7,317 nucleotides of DNA from the NCBI GenBank assembly GCA_945901195.1, contig CAMDKB010000237.1, positions 1 to 7,317 on the forward strand, read 5' to 3'. Under the pieces are notes generated by a model that worked only from the letters and a program-made list of their open reading frames with translations, was not told where the DNA came from and did not search any database. Position numbers and translations under genes: made by a program. Positions 1-6,648 of this stretch are shown here, piece after piece (positions within the stretch are counted from its first letter, which is position 1; every line of letters begins with the position of its first letter). Source of the DNA: Rhizobium sp. Q54 (GTDB taxonomy: Bacteria; Pseudomonadota; Alphaproteobacteria; Rhizobiales; Beijerinckiaceae).

Positions 1-39
1 ATATTGACGGGCAAACAGGGTTGAAACACGGAGGAAGCC

Positions 40-1185
40 ATGGCGCTCGCCAGTTGGGATCTATCGCAACTTTTTGTCCGCATCGCAGCAGGCGCCGCCG
101 CCGCAGCCCTGATGTGCGGCGTGGCCGCTGCCCAGGCCACAAGCGGCCCGCCGGTCAAGATTGGCGTGACTTATCCGCTCAGCGGACCACAGGGCGCATG
201 GGGTCAATTGATGCTGCCCGCCATCGAGATCGCGATTGAACAACGCAATGCGGCGGGCGGCGCCGGCGGCCGGCCGTTGCAGCTCGTTGTGGAAGACAGC
301 AAGGGCACGCCGGATGGCGGCGTATCGGCGATGCGCAAACTTGTTCAGGTCGATAGCGTCACCTCGATATTGACGATTTTCACCAATGTGGTCAGCGCAC
401 AGATACCTCTGGCCAAGCAGTTCCAGATTCCGATCATCAGCCCGGTGGAAGCGCCCGGGCTTGTCGCCAATACGCAGTTCGCCTTCGCCCATTCGCCGCT
501 TGTAACAAGATCGCTTCCCGGCGTCGCCGAGGTCTGGCGCAAGACGGGCGTGAAGAAGATATTCGCCTTTTATCCCAATACGCCCGTCGTGAAATTCATT
601 GCGCCCGTTGCAAAAGCCGAGGCGGCCAGAATTGGCGCGCAATATGAAGAAGCCCTGTTCAAACTCGGCGACACCGATTTTCGCGGGATCATAACGCGCG
701 CCAAGGAATTTGGGCCCGATGCGATCTTCATCATGGGCCATGGCACACCCGATGAAGGCTCGATCATGAAGCAGGTGCGCGAATTGGGCATCAATGCTCC
801 GTTGTATGGCGGCTGTGCCTGCATGACGGTGAAGAGTTATCGCGAATCTGCAGGCCCCGCCGCCAACGGCCTCGTATTCGGCGGCTTCAAGTATGACAAG
901 AAAGCCGCAGCAAAACTGATTGACGCCTACACCAAGCGCATGGGCTTCGAGCCTGATTATGCCTCGCTGGAGGCCTATGACATGATCAACATGATCGCCG
1001 ATTCCGTCGTCAAGAACGGCTCCACTGCAAAGGGCATTCGCGACGGCCTTGCCACGCTCAAGGATTTTCCCAGCATTGGCGGAGGCCTTGTCACCATGCA
1101 GGAAGACGGGCAGACCATCATTCCCGTAGGCGTTTACCGCGTGAAGGATGCACTGAAGGCGGAATTTGAAGAAATCACGCCCTGA
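40..1185 (+). CDS. Periplasmic substrate-binding protein of a HAAT/Liv-type ABC importer
   Basis: Secreted receptor (381 aa) that should capture a small organic ligand in the periplasm and deliver it to the permease pair encoded just downstream. Residues 1-33 form a signal peptide with an Ala-rich core and an A-Q-A site, suggesting signal peptidase I cleavage near residue 33. Cys26 lies in the core but has no proper lipobox. The mature part is a Peripla_BP_6 / type I periplasmic-binding fold: the first strand and loop (KIGVTYPLSG, residues 40-49), then an N-lobe, a GDTDFRGII segment and a PDAIFIMGHG strand. The ATG at 40 is chosen because GGAGGAA (30-36) sits at ideal spacing. The serine/threonine ligand loop typical of leucine-binding proteins is replaced by SPVEAPG, so leucine specificity should not be assumed. 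A Cys-x-Cys (259/261) lies in the C-lobe. Family assignment is firm; ligand unknown. Confidence 0.93.
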   Translation: MALASWDLSQLFVRIAAGAAAAALMCGVAAAQATSGPPVKIGVTYPLSGPQGAWGQLMLPAIEIAIEQRNAAGGAGGRPLQLVVEDSKGTPDGGVSAMRKLVQVDSVTSILTIFTNVVSAQIPLAKQFQIPIISPVEAPGLVANTQFAFAHSPLVTRSLPGVAEVWRKTGVKKIFAFYPNTPVVKFIAPVAKAEAARIGAQYEEALFKLGDTDFRGIITRAKEFGPDAIFIMGHGTPDEGSIMKQVRELGINAPLYGGCACMTVKSYRESAGPAANGLVFGGFKYDKKAAAKLIDAYTKRMGFEPDYASLEAYDMINMIADSVVKNGSTAKGIRDGLATLKDFPSIGGGLVTMQEDGQTIIPVGVYRVKDALKAEFEEITP

Positions 1186-1212
1186 AAGCTGAAATACAAA
1201 GGCTGTCAGCTT
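1186..1212 (+). promoter_or_regulatory. Intercistronic hairpin after the binding-protein gene
   Basis: Directly after the stop codon, AAGCTGA (1186-1192) is mirrored by TCAGCTT (1206-1212). This gives a perfect 7-bp stem with a 13-base loop. No U-tract follows, so it is not a strong intrinsic terminator. Hairpins in this position, between a binding-protein gene and its permease genes, are known in other ABC operons to protect the upstream mRNA and let the receptor be made in excess. That role here is inference. Confidence 0.4.
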
Positions 1213-1242
1213 CGCCCCTTCAGTACCAAACCGGCGCAAGAG

Positions 1243-2091
1243 ATGATTCAAACCCTGATAATCGGCCTTGGTCTTGCCGGCTATTACGCGCTTGTGGCGG
1301 TTGGCTTCGCCCTGATCTTCGCCACCTTGCGCATTTTTCATGTCGCCCATGGAACGGTCTTTATCACCGCGGGCTATGTCTTCTGGTACATGCACCGCAT
1401 CCACGGGATATCCCTTGCGATCAGCGCCACGGCAGCGATCGCGGCGGCGGCGGCCCTCGGACTCGCCATCGACCGTTTTCTCTATCTGCCGATTATGCGC
1501 CGTGGCGGCGGCATGTTCAGCGTTTTCATTGCATCCCTAGGCATTGTGCTCGTATTCGACGCCATCTATCTCGTGCTGACCAGTGGCGTGATCGCCGTCG
1601 CCCGCACAACGTCGATGGAACTTTGGACCGTCGGCGGCGCCGCGATCCGCAAGTTTGACCTTGGCATTATGGGCCTCGTCGCACTTACCTACTTTCTGCT
1701 TTATCTTTGGTTGCACCGCACACGCACGGGCCTCGAAGTCCGAGGCCTTACCGACAATGAACAACTGGCGGCCGCCGTCGGCATGAATGTCGATCAGACC
1801 CGCAATGCGATTTTTCTTGTCGCATCGGCCATGGCCGGACTGGCGGGTGTGCTCACCGCCTATGACGGCGGCATCACGTCCGACAGCGGCAACCGGACGC
1901 TTTTCATCGCCGTCGTTGCGGTGATCCTGGGCGGCGTGCGCAATATCCTGCTGGGCAGCATCACCGGCAGCCTCGCGCTAGGCATCATCACCGCCTATGC
2001 GGGTTTCTTCTATCCCGAATGGGTCACATTCTGCATCTTTGCGATAATGATCATCCTTATTCTGTTCAGGCCGAAAGGATTGTTTGGCTGA
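1243..2091 (+). CDS. livH: Branched-chain amino acid-type ABC transporter permease, LivH family
   Basis: Inner-membrane permease subunit (282 aa), expected to pair with the LivM-type subunit to form the translocation path. The protein is strongly hydrophobic with multiple membrane segments. It opens with the family pattern YALVAVGFALIFATLRIFH followed by VAHG, matching the LivH N-terminal region. The cytoplasmic coupling loop that contacts the ATPases is visible at about residues 158-190: RTRTGLEVRG, then AAAVGMNVD and AMAGLAGVL. The C-terminus ends in LFRPKGLFG, as is usual for LivH. Length is normal. The ATG at 1243 is preceded by a weak AAGAG and lies 57 bases after the binding-protein gene. 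Its stop overlaps the next start by one base. The livH symbol denotes family membership; the substrate may not be an amino acid. Confidence 0.93.
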   Translation: MIQTLIIGLGLAGYYALVAVGFALIFATLRIFHVAHGTVFITAGYVFWYMHRIHGISLAISATAAIAAAAALGLAIDRFLYLPIMRRGGGMFSVFIASLGIVLVFDAIYLVLTSGVIAVARTTSMELWTVGGAAIRKFDLGIMGLVALTYFLLYLWLHRTRTGLEVRGLTDNEQLAAAVGMNVDQTRNAIFLVASAMAGLAGVLTAYDGGITSDSGNRTLFIAVVAVILGGVRNILLGSITGSLALGIITAYAGFFYPEWVTFCIFAIMIILILFRPKGLFG

Positions 2092-2951
2092 TGGATCACC
2101 TGTTCTACATAGCGACACTTATGAGCGTCTGGATCATCTTCAGCCTCGGCGCCAATCTGGTGATCGGCTATACGGGCCTGATGGCGATGGGACAGGCCGC
2201 CTATCTCGGCGTTGGCGCCTATACGGCTGCTGTTCTCAACATTTTCTTTCATGTTCCCTTCCCCATCGCCGCCCTGGCGGCCATGGCCGTCAGCGCCCTT
2301 GTGGCAGTCGCGACATTGCTGCCGTTGCAGCGGTTGGAAGGCTTTTATTTTGCATTGGGCACGCTCGGGCTCAATTTCCTGTTCTTTGACCTCTTTCACA
2401 ATCTCGCGCCGCGCGTCGAGGGCAGCGAAGGTCTGTATGGCCTGGAACTTCCGGCCTTCGCGACAGGGGCGCGCAATCTCTTCCTGTCTGTTCTCGCCGT
2501 CACCATCGTCAGCGCCCTGGCCTGCTGGCGGCTGGATGCTTCGCCCTATGGTCGCGCGCTGCGCGCTACGCGCGACCGGCCCGACGCCTTGCGCTCCATT
2601 GGCAAGGAGCCGCGAATGTTCCAGATTTCCGTCTGGGCGGTGGGTGGCGCGCTTGCCGGGCTTGCCGGCGCGCTTTATGGCGCAACGCTTTTCTATATCG
2701 ATCCCACGCTTTTCACGCTCAATACCTCCATCGCCATCCTTGTCTTCATCGGCGTCGGAGGATTGGCCAGCCTTGCAGGCTCCGTGCTGGGCCCTGTTCT
2801 CCTGATCGGCTTCACCGAGGGCCTGCGATATGTCGGCTTGCCAAGCACGCTGACAGGCCCGTTGCAATCGGGTCTTTATGGCCTGCTGCTCATCGTCCTT
2901 ATGTTGTTCCGCCGTCAGGGTCTGGTAGGCAAGCATGACTTCCGCGAATAG
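2091..2951 (+). CDS. livM: Branched-chain amino acid-type ABC transporter permease, LivM family
   Basis: Second inner-membrane permease subunit (286 aa). It carries the LivM hallmark GYTGLMAMGQAAYLGVGAYT near the N-terminus, equivalent to the usual GYaGllSlGhAaffGiGAYt with His replaced by Gln. The coupling loop lies at about residues 158-190 (RATRDRPDALRSIG, then GGALAGLAGAL). A glycine-rich GVGGLASLAGSVLGP stretch and LFRRQGLVG close the protein as expected. The frame stays open upstream to an ATG at 2019. The ATG at 2091 is preferred because it overlaps the livH stop in TGATG, has AAAGGA (2074-2079) upstream, and puts the first membrane segment at the N-terminus. The upstream extension would add a hydrophilic 24-residue tail inside livH. 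It overlaps the following ATPase gene by 17 bases. Confidence 0.92.
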   Translation: MDHLFYIATLMSVWIIFSLGANLVIGYTGLMAMGQAAYLGVGAYTAAVLNIFFHVPFPIAALAAMAVSALVAVATLLPLQRLEGFYFALGTLGLNFLFFDLFHNLAPRVEGSEGLYGLELPAFATGARNLFLSVLAVTIVSALACWRLDASPYGRALRATRDRPDALRSIGKEPRMFQISVWAVGGALAGLAGALYGATLFYIDPTLFTLNTSIAILVFIGVGGLASLAGSVLGPVLLIGFTEGLRYVGLPSTLTGPLQSGLYGLLLIVLMLFRRQGLVGKHDFRE

Positions 2952-3708
2952 CCAGCTGCGGGCCGAAGGCCTGTCCATGCGCTTCGGCGGCGTCCGCGTC
3001 TTCGAAGACATTTCCTTCACGGTCGACCTTGGCGGCATCACCGCGTGCATCGGCCCCAATGGCGCGGGCAAAAGCACGCTCGTGAACGTTGTTTGCGGGG
3101 TATACATCCCGGTTGGCGGTCAAACGTTTCTGAATGGCGAAATGATCACCGGCACGTCCACGGTTGAGATTGTGCGGCGGGGCATTTGCCGCACCTTTCA
3201 GGATGTCCGAATATTCCCGACGCTGACGGCGATTGAAAACGTGCTGGCCGGTATTCCCCGCCAGCGTGGCGAAGGCGTGCTGTCAGCCTTCACGAACTTC
3301 GGCCCGTCCGAACGCAGCAATCGCAACGCCGCCATGTCCCTGCTGGACGATCTCGCGCTGAGCGGCGTTGCCTCCCGTCCCGCAGGCGAACTGCCCTTTG
3401 GGCAGCAAAAGCTGATCGCCCTGGCGCGGGCCGCCGCCACCGGCGCCAGATTCGTTCTGCTCGATGAACCAGCGGCGGGCGTTGAATTGTCGCTGCTACC
3501 CAATATCGCCAAACTGGTGCGCCGCCTCACCCGGACCGAGGGGCGCGGCGTGCTGCTCATCGAACATAATGTGGATTTTGTCCGCGAACTCGCCGATCAG
3601 GTTTTCGTTCTGCAGGGCGGGGGCGTGCTGGCCAGCGGCAGCGTTCAGCAGGTGCTCAATGATGAGCGCGTGATCAAGGAATATCTAGGGCGGGTCTACG
3701 ATGCTTGA
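2935..3708 (+). CDS. livG: ABC transporter ATP-binding protein, LivG family
   Basis: Cytoplasmic ATPase (257 aa), one of two that should power the permease pair. The motifs are complete and in order: Walker A GPNGAGKST (residues 40-48), Q-loop Gln89 in RTFQDVRIF, signature LPFGQQ (153-158), Walker B FVLLDE (173-178) with catalytic Glu178, and switch His211 in LLIEHN. The insert between the Q-loop and signature and the RTFQ context are typical of LivG rather than LivF. The signature is LPFGQ instead of LSGGQ, a variation common in LivG proteins. The segment after Walker B reads PAAGVELS rather than the usual PAAGLNPxE, a mild departure. The start at 2935 lies inside the end of livM, so translation is likely coupled. 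Confidence 0.93.
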   Translation: MTSANSQLRAEGLSMRFGGVRVFEDISFTVDLGGITACIGPNGAGKSTLVNVVCGVYIPVGGQTFLNGEMITGTSTVEIVRRGICRTFQDVRIFPTLTAIENVLAGIPRQRGEGVLSAFTNFGPSERSNRNAAMSLLDDLALSGVASRPAGELPFGQQKLIALARAAATGARFVLLDEPAAGVELSLLPNIAKLVRRLTRTEGRGVLLIEHNVDFVRELADQVFVLQGGGVLASGSVQQVLNDERVIKEYLGRVYDA

Positions 3709-4405
3709 TATTCGCGGCCTGCGCAGCGGCTACAGAAATTACGAGGTCCTGCAAGATATTGATCTCACGGTCGCCGAGGGGGAAATTGTGTGCCTGCTTG
3801 GGCACAATGGCGCGGGCAAATCGACCCTGCTGAAGGCGATCTTTGGCCTGCTGCCGGTGACGGGCGGAGAGGTGAATGTCGCCGGGCGCGACATGACGCA
3901 CGCCCGCGCCTTCGACAAGGTGGCCATGGGCCTGCGCTTCGTGCCGCAGGAAGGCAATGTGTTTCCAAACCTGCCCGTCGAAGACAATTTGCGGCTCGGC
4001 GCCGTCAAGGGTGCCGGCGGGCCGGCGGCGGTCGCACGAAACATACGCGAAGTCTATGGCATGTTCCCCATTTTGCAGGAACGCCGCGATCAGCCCGCCC
4101 GCGTCCTAAGTGGCGGCGAACGGCAGATGCTCGCGGTCAGCATTGCCCTGATGACCGAACCCAAAGTGCTGCTGCTTGACGAGCCTTCGGCAGGCCTCGC
4201 ACCGATCATCGTTGCCCAATTGTTCGAGCGCGTGCGGCTTTTGCGCGACCAGATGGGCAAGACGGTGCTACTGGTGGAGCAGAATGTAACCGAGGCGCTG
4301 AAGATTTCCAACCGCACCTGCATTCTCGAAGAAGGCCGCGTCGTCTACACCGGCCCATCGACGGAAAAGGACGCAATCGTGCGCAAACTCTGGCGACTCG
4401 ACTGA
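3701..4405 (+). CDS. livF: ABC transporter ATP-binding protein, LivF family
   Basis: Second cytoplasmic ATPase (234 aa), expected to form a heterodimer with the LivG-type subunit. Walker A is GHNGAGKST (residues 34-42), Q-loop Gln83 lies in FVPQEGNVFPNL, the signature is LSGGE (136-140), and Walker B is VLLLDE (156-161), followed by PSAGLAP. The switch position reads LLVEQN, with Gln in place of His. This is a normal LivF trait, so this site probably relies on the LivG-type partner for that residue. FPNLPVEDNL is also LivF-like. The ATG at 3701 overlaps the livG stop by 8 bases and is preceded by the purine-rich stretch AGGGCGGG. It is the last gene of the compact HMGF block. Confidence 0.94.
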   Translation: MLDIRGLRSGYRNYEVLQDIDLTVAEGEIVCLLGHNGAGKSTLLKAIFGLLPVTGGEVNVAGRDMTHARAFDKVAMGLRFVPQEGNVFPNLPVEDNLRLGAVKGAGGPAAVARNIREVYGMFPILQERRDQPARVLSGGERQMLAVSIALMTEPKVLLLDEPSAGLAPIIVAQLFERVRLLRDQMGKTVLLVEQNVTEALKISNRTCILEEGRVVYTGPSTEKDAIVRKLWRLD

Positions 4406-4545
4406 CGCCGACGGCGATTGCGAGTGCGTTTTGTGGAAGATTCTGCGATGACCCCAATCTGCCGGTGCACAAGGTTTCAGGCGTCGAGGCGGCGTTCATC
4501 TGGTAAATGTCGGCTGAACACAACCCAGGCTTCACCCGCGCCATG

Positions 4546-4559
4546 GCAATTTTGATTGC
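4546..4559. promoter_or_regulatory. Operator-like dyad overlapping a candidate -35 box
   Basis: GCAAT-TTTG-ATTGC is a perfect inverted repeat with 5-base arms and a 4-base centre. It overlaps the possible -35 hexamer of the second binding-protein gene, where a repressor would typically sit. A dyad this short can arise by chance, and no regulator gene is in the window, so the operator role is inference. Confidence 0.25.
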
Positions 4560-4580
4560 TATTGGTTGTCTCCGGATACA
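4552..4580 (+). promoter_or_regulatory. Candidate promoter for the second binding-protein gene
   Basis: TTGATT (4552-4557) and GATACA (4575-4580) are separated by 17 bases, the ideal sigma-70 spacing. The match is moderate (4 of 6 and 3 of 6 to consensus). It would give a leader of roughly 100 bases. The 278-base gap after livF makes a separate promoter plausible, but this exact site is a guess from sequence. Confidence 0.25.
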
Positions 4581-4683
4581 GGATGTCAAAAAAGCGATCA
4601 GATAGGCAAATGTGCGCGCGCGAAGTACGCCTATGTTCTTGCAACGTTCAGCACTTCGGCGTCAAAATAGAAGGGAGTGAGAT

Positions 4684-5892
4684 ATGCTACGGGATACCCG
4701 CGCCTTTATTGTTTCCACTTGCTTTGGTGTCACATTTGCAGGCGCTGTGGCGCTTGCGACGAGCGGGTGGGCGCAATCCGCCGGCCCGCTCAAGGTCGGC
4801 GTGCTCATGCCGACTTCGGGTTTGTTTGCTCCCATCGGAATCGAGCAGATCAACGGAATGCAGATTGCGATCGACGAATTCAACGGTGTTGTTGCAGGCC
4901 GCAAGGTCGAGTTGATCGTGGAAGACACCGAAGGACGTCCGGCCACCGGATTGACCAAGGCGCGTAAGCTCGTGACCTCCGACAAGGTGGACGTGCTCGC
5001 GGGCATTGTGTCGTCCGCGGTCGCGCTGGCGGTGGGGCCATTCGTCGCCAAAGAACGCATTCCGCTCGTGATATCGAATGCGGGAACGGACCTCCTGTCA
5101 GGCGAGAAGTGTGAGCGTTTCGTGATCCGTGCTTCCTATTCAGTGAGCCAGTATTCTATTCCCATCGGCGAATGGATGGCGAAGAACGGCAAGAAGCGCG
5201 TCTTCATTCTAGCTTCCGATTATGTGGCCCCGCGCGAAGTCGTGGAGGGCTTCAGGAAGGCCTATGTCGCGAGTGGCGGAACGATTGTCGGCGAAGCGTA
5301 TCCGCCATTCGGAAAGACGCAAGATTATGGGCCCTATATCGCGCAAGCGCGCGCCACCAATCCGGACGCGATCTTCGGAATCTTCTATGGCACCGAGGCT
5401 ATTTTATTTGTGAAGCAATATGATGCCTTCGGGATGAGGGACAAAATCCCTCTGTTCAGTGGCATCGGCATTACGCCGCCAAACCTCCGCGACGCGCAAG
5501 GCGCCTCGGCGGCGGGCGTAATTTCGTCGGCTAATTATGTGCCTGAACTGGATACACCCGAAAACAAGAAATTCGTCGCAGCCTACACAGCCAAATTTAA
5601 GACGGGGCCCGGCGAGTTCGCCGCGTATGGCTATGATACCATGCGCGTCATTCTCGAGGGAGCCAAGGCGCTCAACGGCGATACGGCGGACAAAGCTGCC
5701 TATGTTACGGCCATGGAAAAAATTGCCTTCACCGGGCCACGCGGTCCCATCAAGTTAAGCTCGACCGATCGCGGGATCACCCAGCATATATATATCGTGA
5801 AAACCGTATTGAAGGGCAATGAAGTCGTGTTTGAAATTCTCGACACGATCCGTAACGTCGCCGACCCTGTGACTGGCTGCAAACTGAACTAA
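4684..5892 (+). CDS. Second periplasmic substrate-binding protein, possibly for an aromatic or other organic acid
   Basis: Secreted receptor (402 aa) of the Peripla_BP_6 / type I binding-protein family. Residues 1-30 form a signal peptide (basic start MLRDTR, hydrophobic core, G-W-A cleavage site). The mature protein begins LKVGVLMPTSGLFAPIG, then EFNGVVAGRKVELIVEDTEG. The motifs VGPFVAKERIPLVISNAGTD and a Cys-terminated tail (DPVTGCKLN) resemble the subgroup that includes binding proteins for p-coumarate-like and nitrobenzoate-like aromatics; this is recalled from families, not searched. Mature Cys143 and Cys399 could form a disulfide. The ATG at 4684 has AAGGGAG (4671-4677) six bases upstream, an excellent ribosome site. 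It differs strongly from the first receptor, so it is not a recent duplicate. With no permease of its own in the window, it probably shares the HMGF core upstream. Ligand uncertain. Confidence 0.92.
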   Translation: MLRDTRAFIVSTCFGVTFAGAVALATSGWAQSAGPLKVGVLMPTSGLFAPIGIEQINGMQIAIDEFNGVVAGRKVELIVEDTEGRPATGLTKARKLVTSDKVDVLAGIVSSAVALAVGPFVAKERIPLVISNAGTDLLSGEKCERFVIRASYSVSQYSIPIGEWMAKNGKKRVFILASDYVAPREVVEGFRKAYVASGGTIVGEAYPPFGKTQDYGPYIAQARATNPDAIFGIFYGTEAILFVKQYDAFGMRDKIPLFSGIGITPPNLRDAQGASAAGVISSANYVPELDTPENKKFVAAYTAKFKTGPGEFAAYGYDTMRVILEGAKALNGDTADKAAYVTAMEKIAFTGPRGPIKLSSTDRGITQHIYIVKTVLKGNEVVFEILDTIRNVADPVTGCKLN

Positions 5893-5910
5893 CCGAAATA
5901 CGCGCGCCAT

Positions 5911-5922
5911 AGGCTAAAGCCT
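5911..5922. terminator. Short dyad downstream of the second binding-protein gene, possible weak bidirectional terminator
   Basis: AGGCT-AA-AGCCT lies 18 bases after the stop codon at 5890-5892. It also overlaps the stop of the minus-strand remnant. The stem is only 4-5 bp with no T-run on either side, so termination is possible but weakly supported. Confidence 0.2.
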
Positions 5923-6029
5923 GTCCACGATGCGCTCGGCTTTTGCTGACGCTGATGCGTAGGCGCTTAGGCGACGCCCAAGAACAACCGCTTCATATTT
6001 GTAGTTTGGCGCACCTCGGCGCGATTGTG
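5914..6029 (-). pseudogene. Possible 3' remnant of a minus-strand gene ending at the insertion site
   Basis: On the minus strand the frame reads NYKYEAVVLGRRLSAYA, then SASAKAERIVDRL and a TAG stop at 5914-5916. It is open up to the left end of the insertion sequence. The tail has a plausible amphipathic, Ala/Arg-rich composition like a protein C-terminus, and it would converge on the second binding-protein gene. Removing the insertion sequence and one TA extends the frame a few codons (7226-7248) before a TAG that is the stop of the adjacent minus-strand transposase fragment. I do not recognise the family. It may be a chance open frame in GC-rich DNA. Confidence 0.22.
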
Positions 6030-6031
6030 TA
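6030..6031. repeat. Left TA target-site duplication
   Basis: TA immediately outside the left inverted repeat, matched by TA at 7224-7225 outside the right repeat. IS630-family elements insert at and duplicate TA, so this pair sets the element's edges. Confidence 0.7.
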
Positions 6032-6055
6032 ATACCACCCGCCCTGACGCATGAC
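6032..6055 (+). repeat. Left terminal inverted repeat (IRL) of the IS630 element
   Basis: Begins ATACCACCCGCCCTGA and ends TGAC. It matches the reverse complement of 7200-7223 at 17 of 24 positions, with the outer 16 bases matching at 13. The conserved outer ATACCA and CGCCCT blocks are probably transposase contacts. Confidence 0.75.
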
Positions 6056-6125
6056 TCTCCAGGAGGGGGGCTAGGAATCGGTCCGTTATTTTGATTCGAT
6101 CGACCGTGGCCGATCATCGGCCGGC

Positions 6126-6130
6126 GGAGG
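6126..6130 (+). promoter_or_regulatory. Ribosome binding site that fixes the transposase start
   Basis: GGAGG, five bases before the ATG at 6136. The same frame is open back to a TTG at 6091, but that codon has no comparable site. The ATG is therefore the better start. Confidence 0.7.
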
Positions 6131-6135
6131 ATCGA

Positions 6136-6648
6136 ATGGGCAAGCCACTGGCCATCACCCGAACCGACTATAGGGCCGATGAGCTTCGCGCGTTGGCGTC
6201 GAAGATCCGCGACGGCGCGGTGGTTCGCCGTCTGCTTGCCCTGGCGTTTGTTCTGGATGGCCGGCCCCGAAGCGAGGCGGCGGATCAGACCGGGATGGAC
6301 CGTCAGACGCTCCGCGACTGGGTGCATCGCTACAACGACATGGGGATCGCGGGCCTGAAATCGGGCCATGGTCCGGGCAAGCCGCCGTTGCTGAGCGAGG
6401 CGCAGATGGCGGAGCTGAAGGCAACGGTCCTGCAGGGCCCCGATCTGGCGCAACACGGTGTGGTCCGCTGGCGTTGCATCGATCTCCGCGCGGAGGTCTC
6501 CCGGCGTTACGCCGTCGATGTCAACGAGCGGACCATCGGGAAATGGTTGCGCAAGATGGGTCTGACCCGGCTGCAACCGCGTCCTTTCCATCCGAAAAAG
6601 GATGAAGCGGCCCAGGCGACTTTTAAAAAAACTTCGCGAGCCTGGTGA
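6136..6648 (+). CDS. IS630-family transposase, N-terminal part (orfA)
   Basis: DNA-binding half of the transposase, 170 aa as a separate product. Residues about 43-66 form a helix-turn-helix (GRPRSEAADQTGMDRQTLRD followed by WVHRY), and a second winged-helix region lies around 110-155 (VNERTIGKWLRKMGL). These would recognise the terminal repeats. The family-typical proline/basic linker RLQPRPFHPKKDE follows. The frame then passes through TTT AAA AAA ACT and ends a few codons later at TGA 6646-6648, so it lacks the catalytic domain by itself. Reading on in the -1 frame after the A run gives FKKNF, the expected family continuation. A shifted product would be about 358 aa, normal for IS630. Confidence 0.85.
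   Translation: MGKPLAITRTDYRADELRALASKIRDGAVVRRLLALAFVLDGRPRSEAADQTGMDRQTLRDWVHRYNDMGIAGLKSGHGPGKPPLLSEAQMAELKATVLQGPDLAQHGVVRWRCIDLRAEVSRRYAVDVNERTIGKWLRKMGLTRLQPRPFHPKKDEAAQATFKKTSRAW
6625..6631 (+). other. A7 run, candidate frameshift or transcriptional slippage site joining orfA and orfB
   Basis: Seven consecutive A bases occur where orfA must move to the -1 frame to continue into orfB. Re-reading one A (or one extra A in the mRNA) yields F-K-K-N-F and then an uninterrupted catalytic domain. In the -1 frame a TAA at 6624-6626 lies just before, so the shift window is narrow. The tandem heptamer here would be T AAA AAA, not the classic A AAA AAG, so ribosomal slippage may be inefficient. 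A simple one-base loss from an A8 run fits equally well. Confidence 0.55.

Larger units (their letters stand above)
4406..4683 (+). other. Intergenic region between livF and the second binding-protein gene
   Basis: These 278 bases contain no recognisable gene. CGCCG-A-CGGCG (4406-4416) directly follows the livF stop, but a one-base centre and no proper T-run make it a poor terminator. Two short open frames exist (32 codons from ATG 4507 on the plus strand, and a minus-strand frame from 4589 running into livF); neither has a convincing ribosome site or recognisable product. The region holds the promoter and dyad candidates listed separately, and a strong ribosome site (AAGGGAG, 4671-4677) for the next gene. 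A 6-bp inverted repeat, CGAAGT (4621-4626) and ACTTCG (4653-4658), lies in the presumed leader. Confidence 0.5.

Noticed and set aside
61..1404. A 447-codon minus-strand open frame antisense to the first binding-protein gene
   Set aside because: It is the complement of a well-supported secreted protein in GC-rich DNA, with no ribosome site and no recognisable domain. Long antisense frames are common in such genomes.
2019..2090. Upstream start for the LivM-type permease
   Set aside because: It would add a 24-residue hydrophilic tail inside livH. The coupled ATG at 2091 fits the family length and membrane topology better.
2010..3107. A 365-codon minus-strand open frame across the livM and livG genes
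   Set aside because: The translation is charged, low in structure and family-less, while the plus-strand frames carry clear permease and ATPase motifs.
3391..3408. Non-canonical ABC signature LPFGQQ in the LivG-type ATPase as a sign of inactivation
   Set aside because: LP/LS-[YF]-GQQ variants are usual in LivG proteins and all other ATPase motifs are intact.
4276..4293. Missing switch histidine in the LivF-type ATPase
   Set aside because: Gln at this place (LLVEQN) is the normal LivF pattern, not a defect.
4406..4416. Intrinsic terminator after livF
   Set aside because: The CGCCG-A-CGGCG palindrome has almost no loop and the only T-run is short and displaced.
4507..4605. A 32-codon plus-strand open frame in the intergenic region
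   Set aside because: No ribosome site and no recognisable sequence; it also overlaps the candidate promoter.
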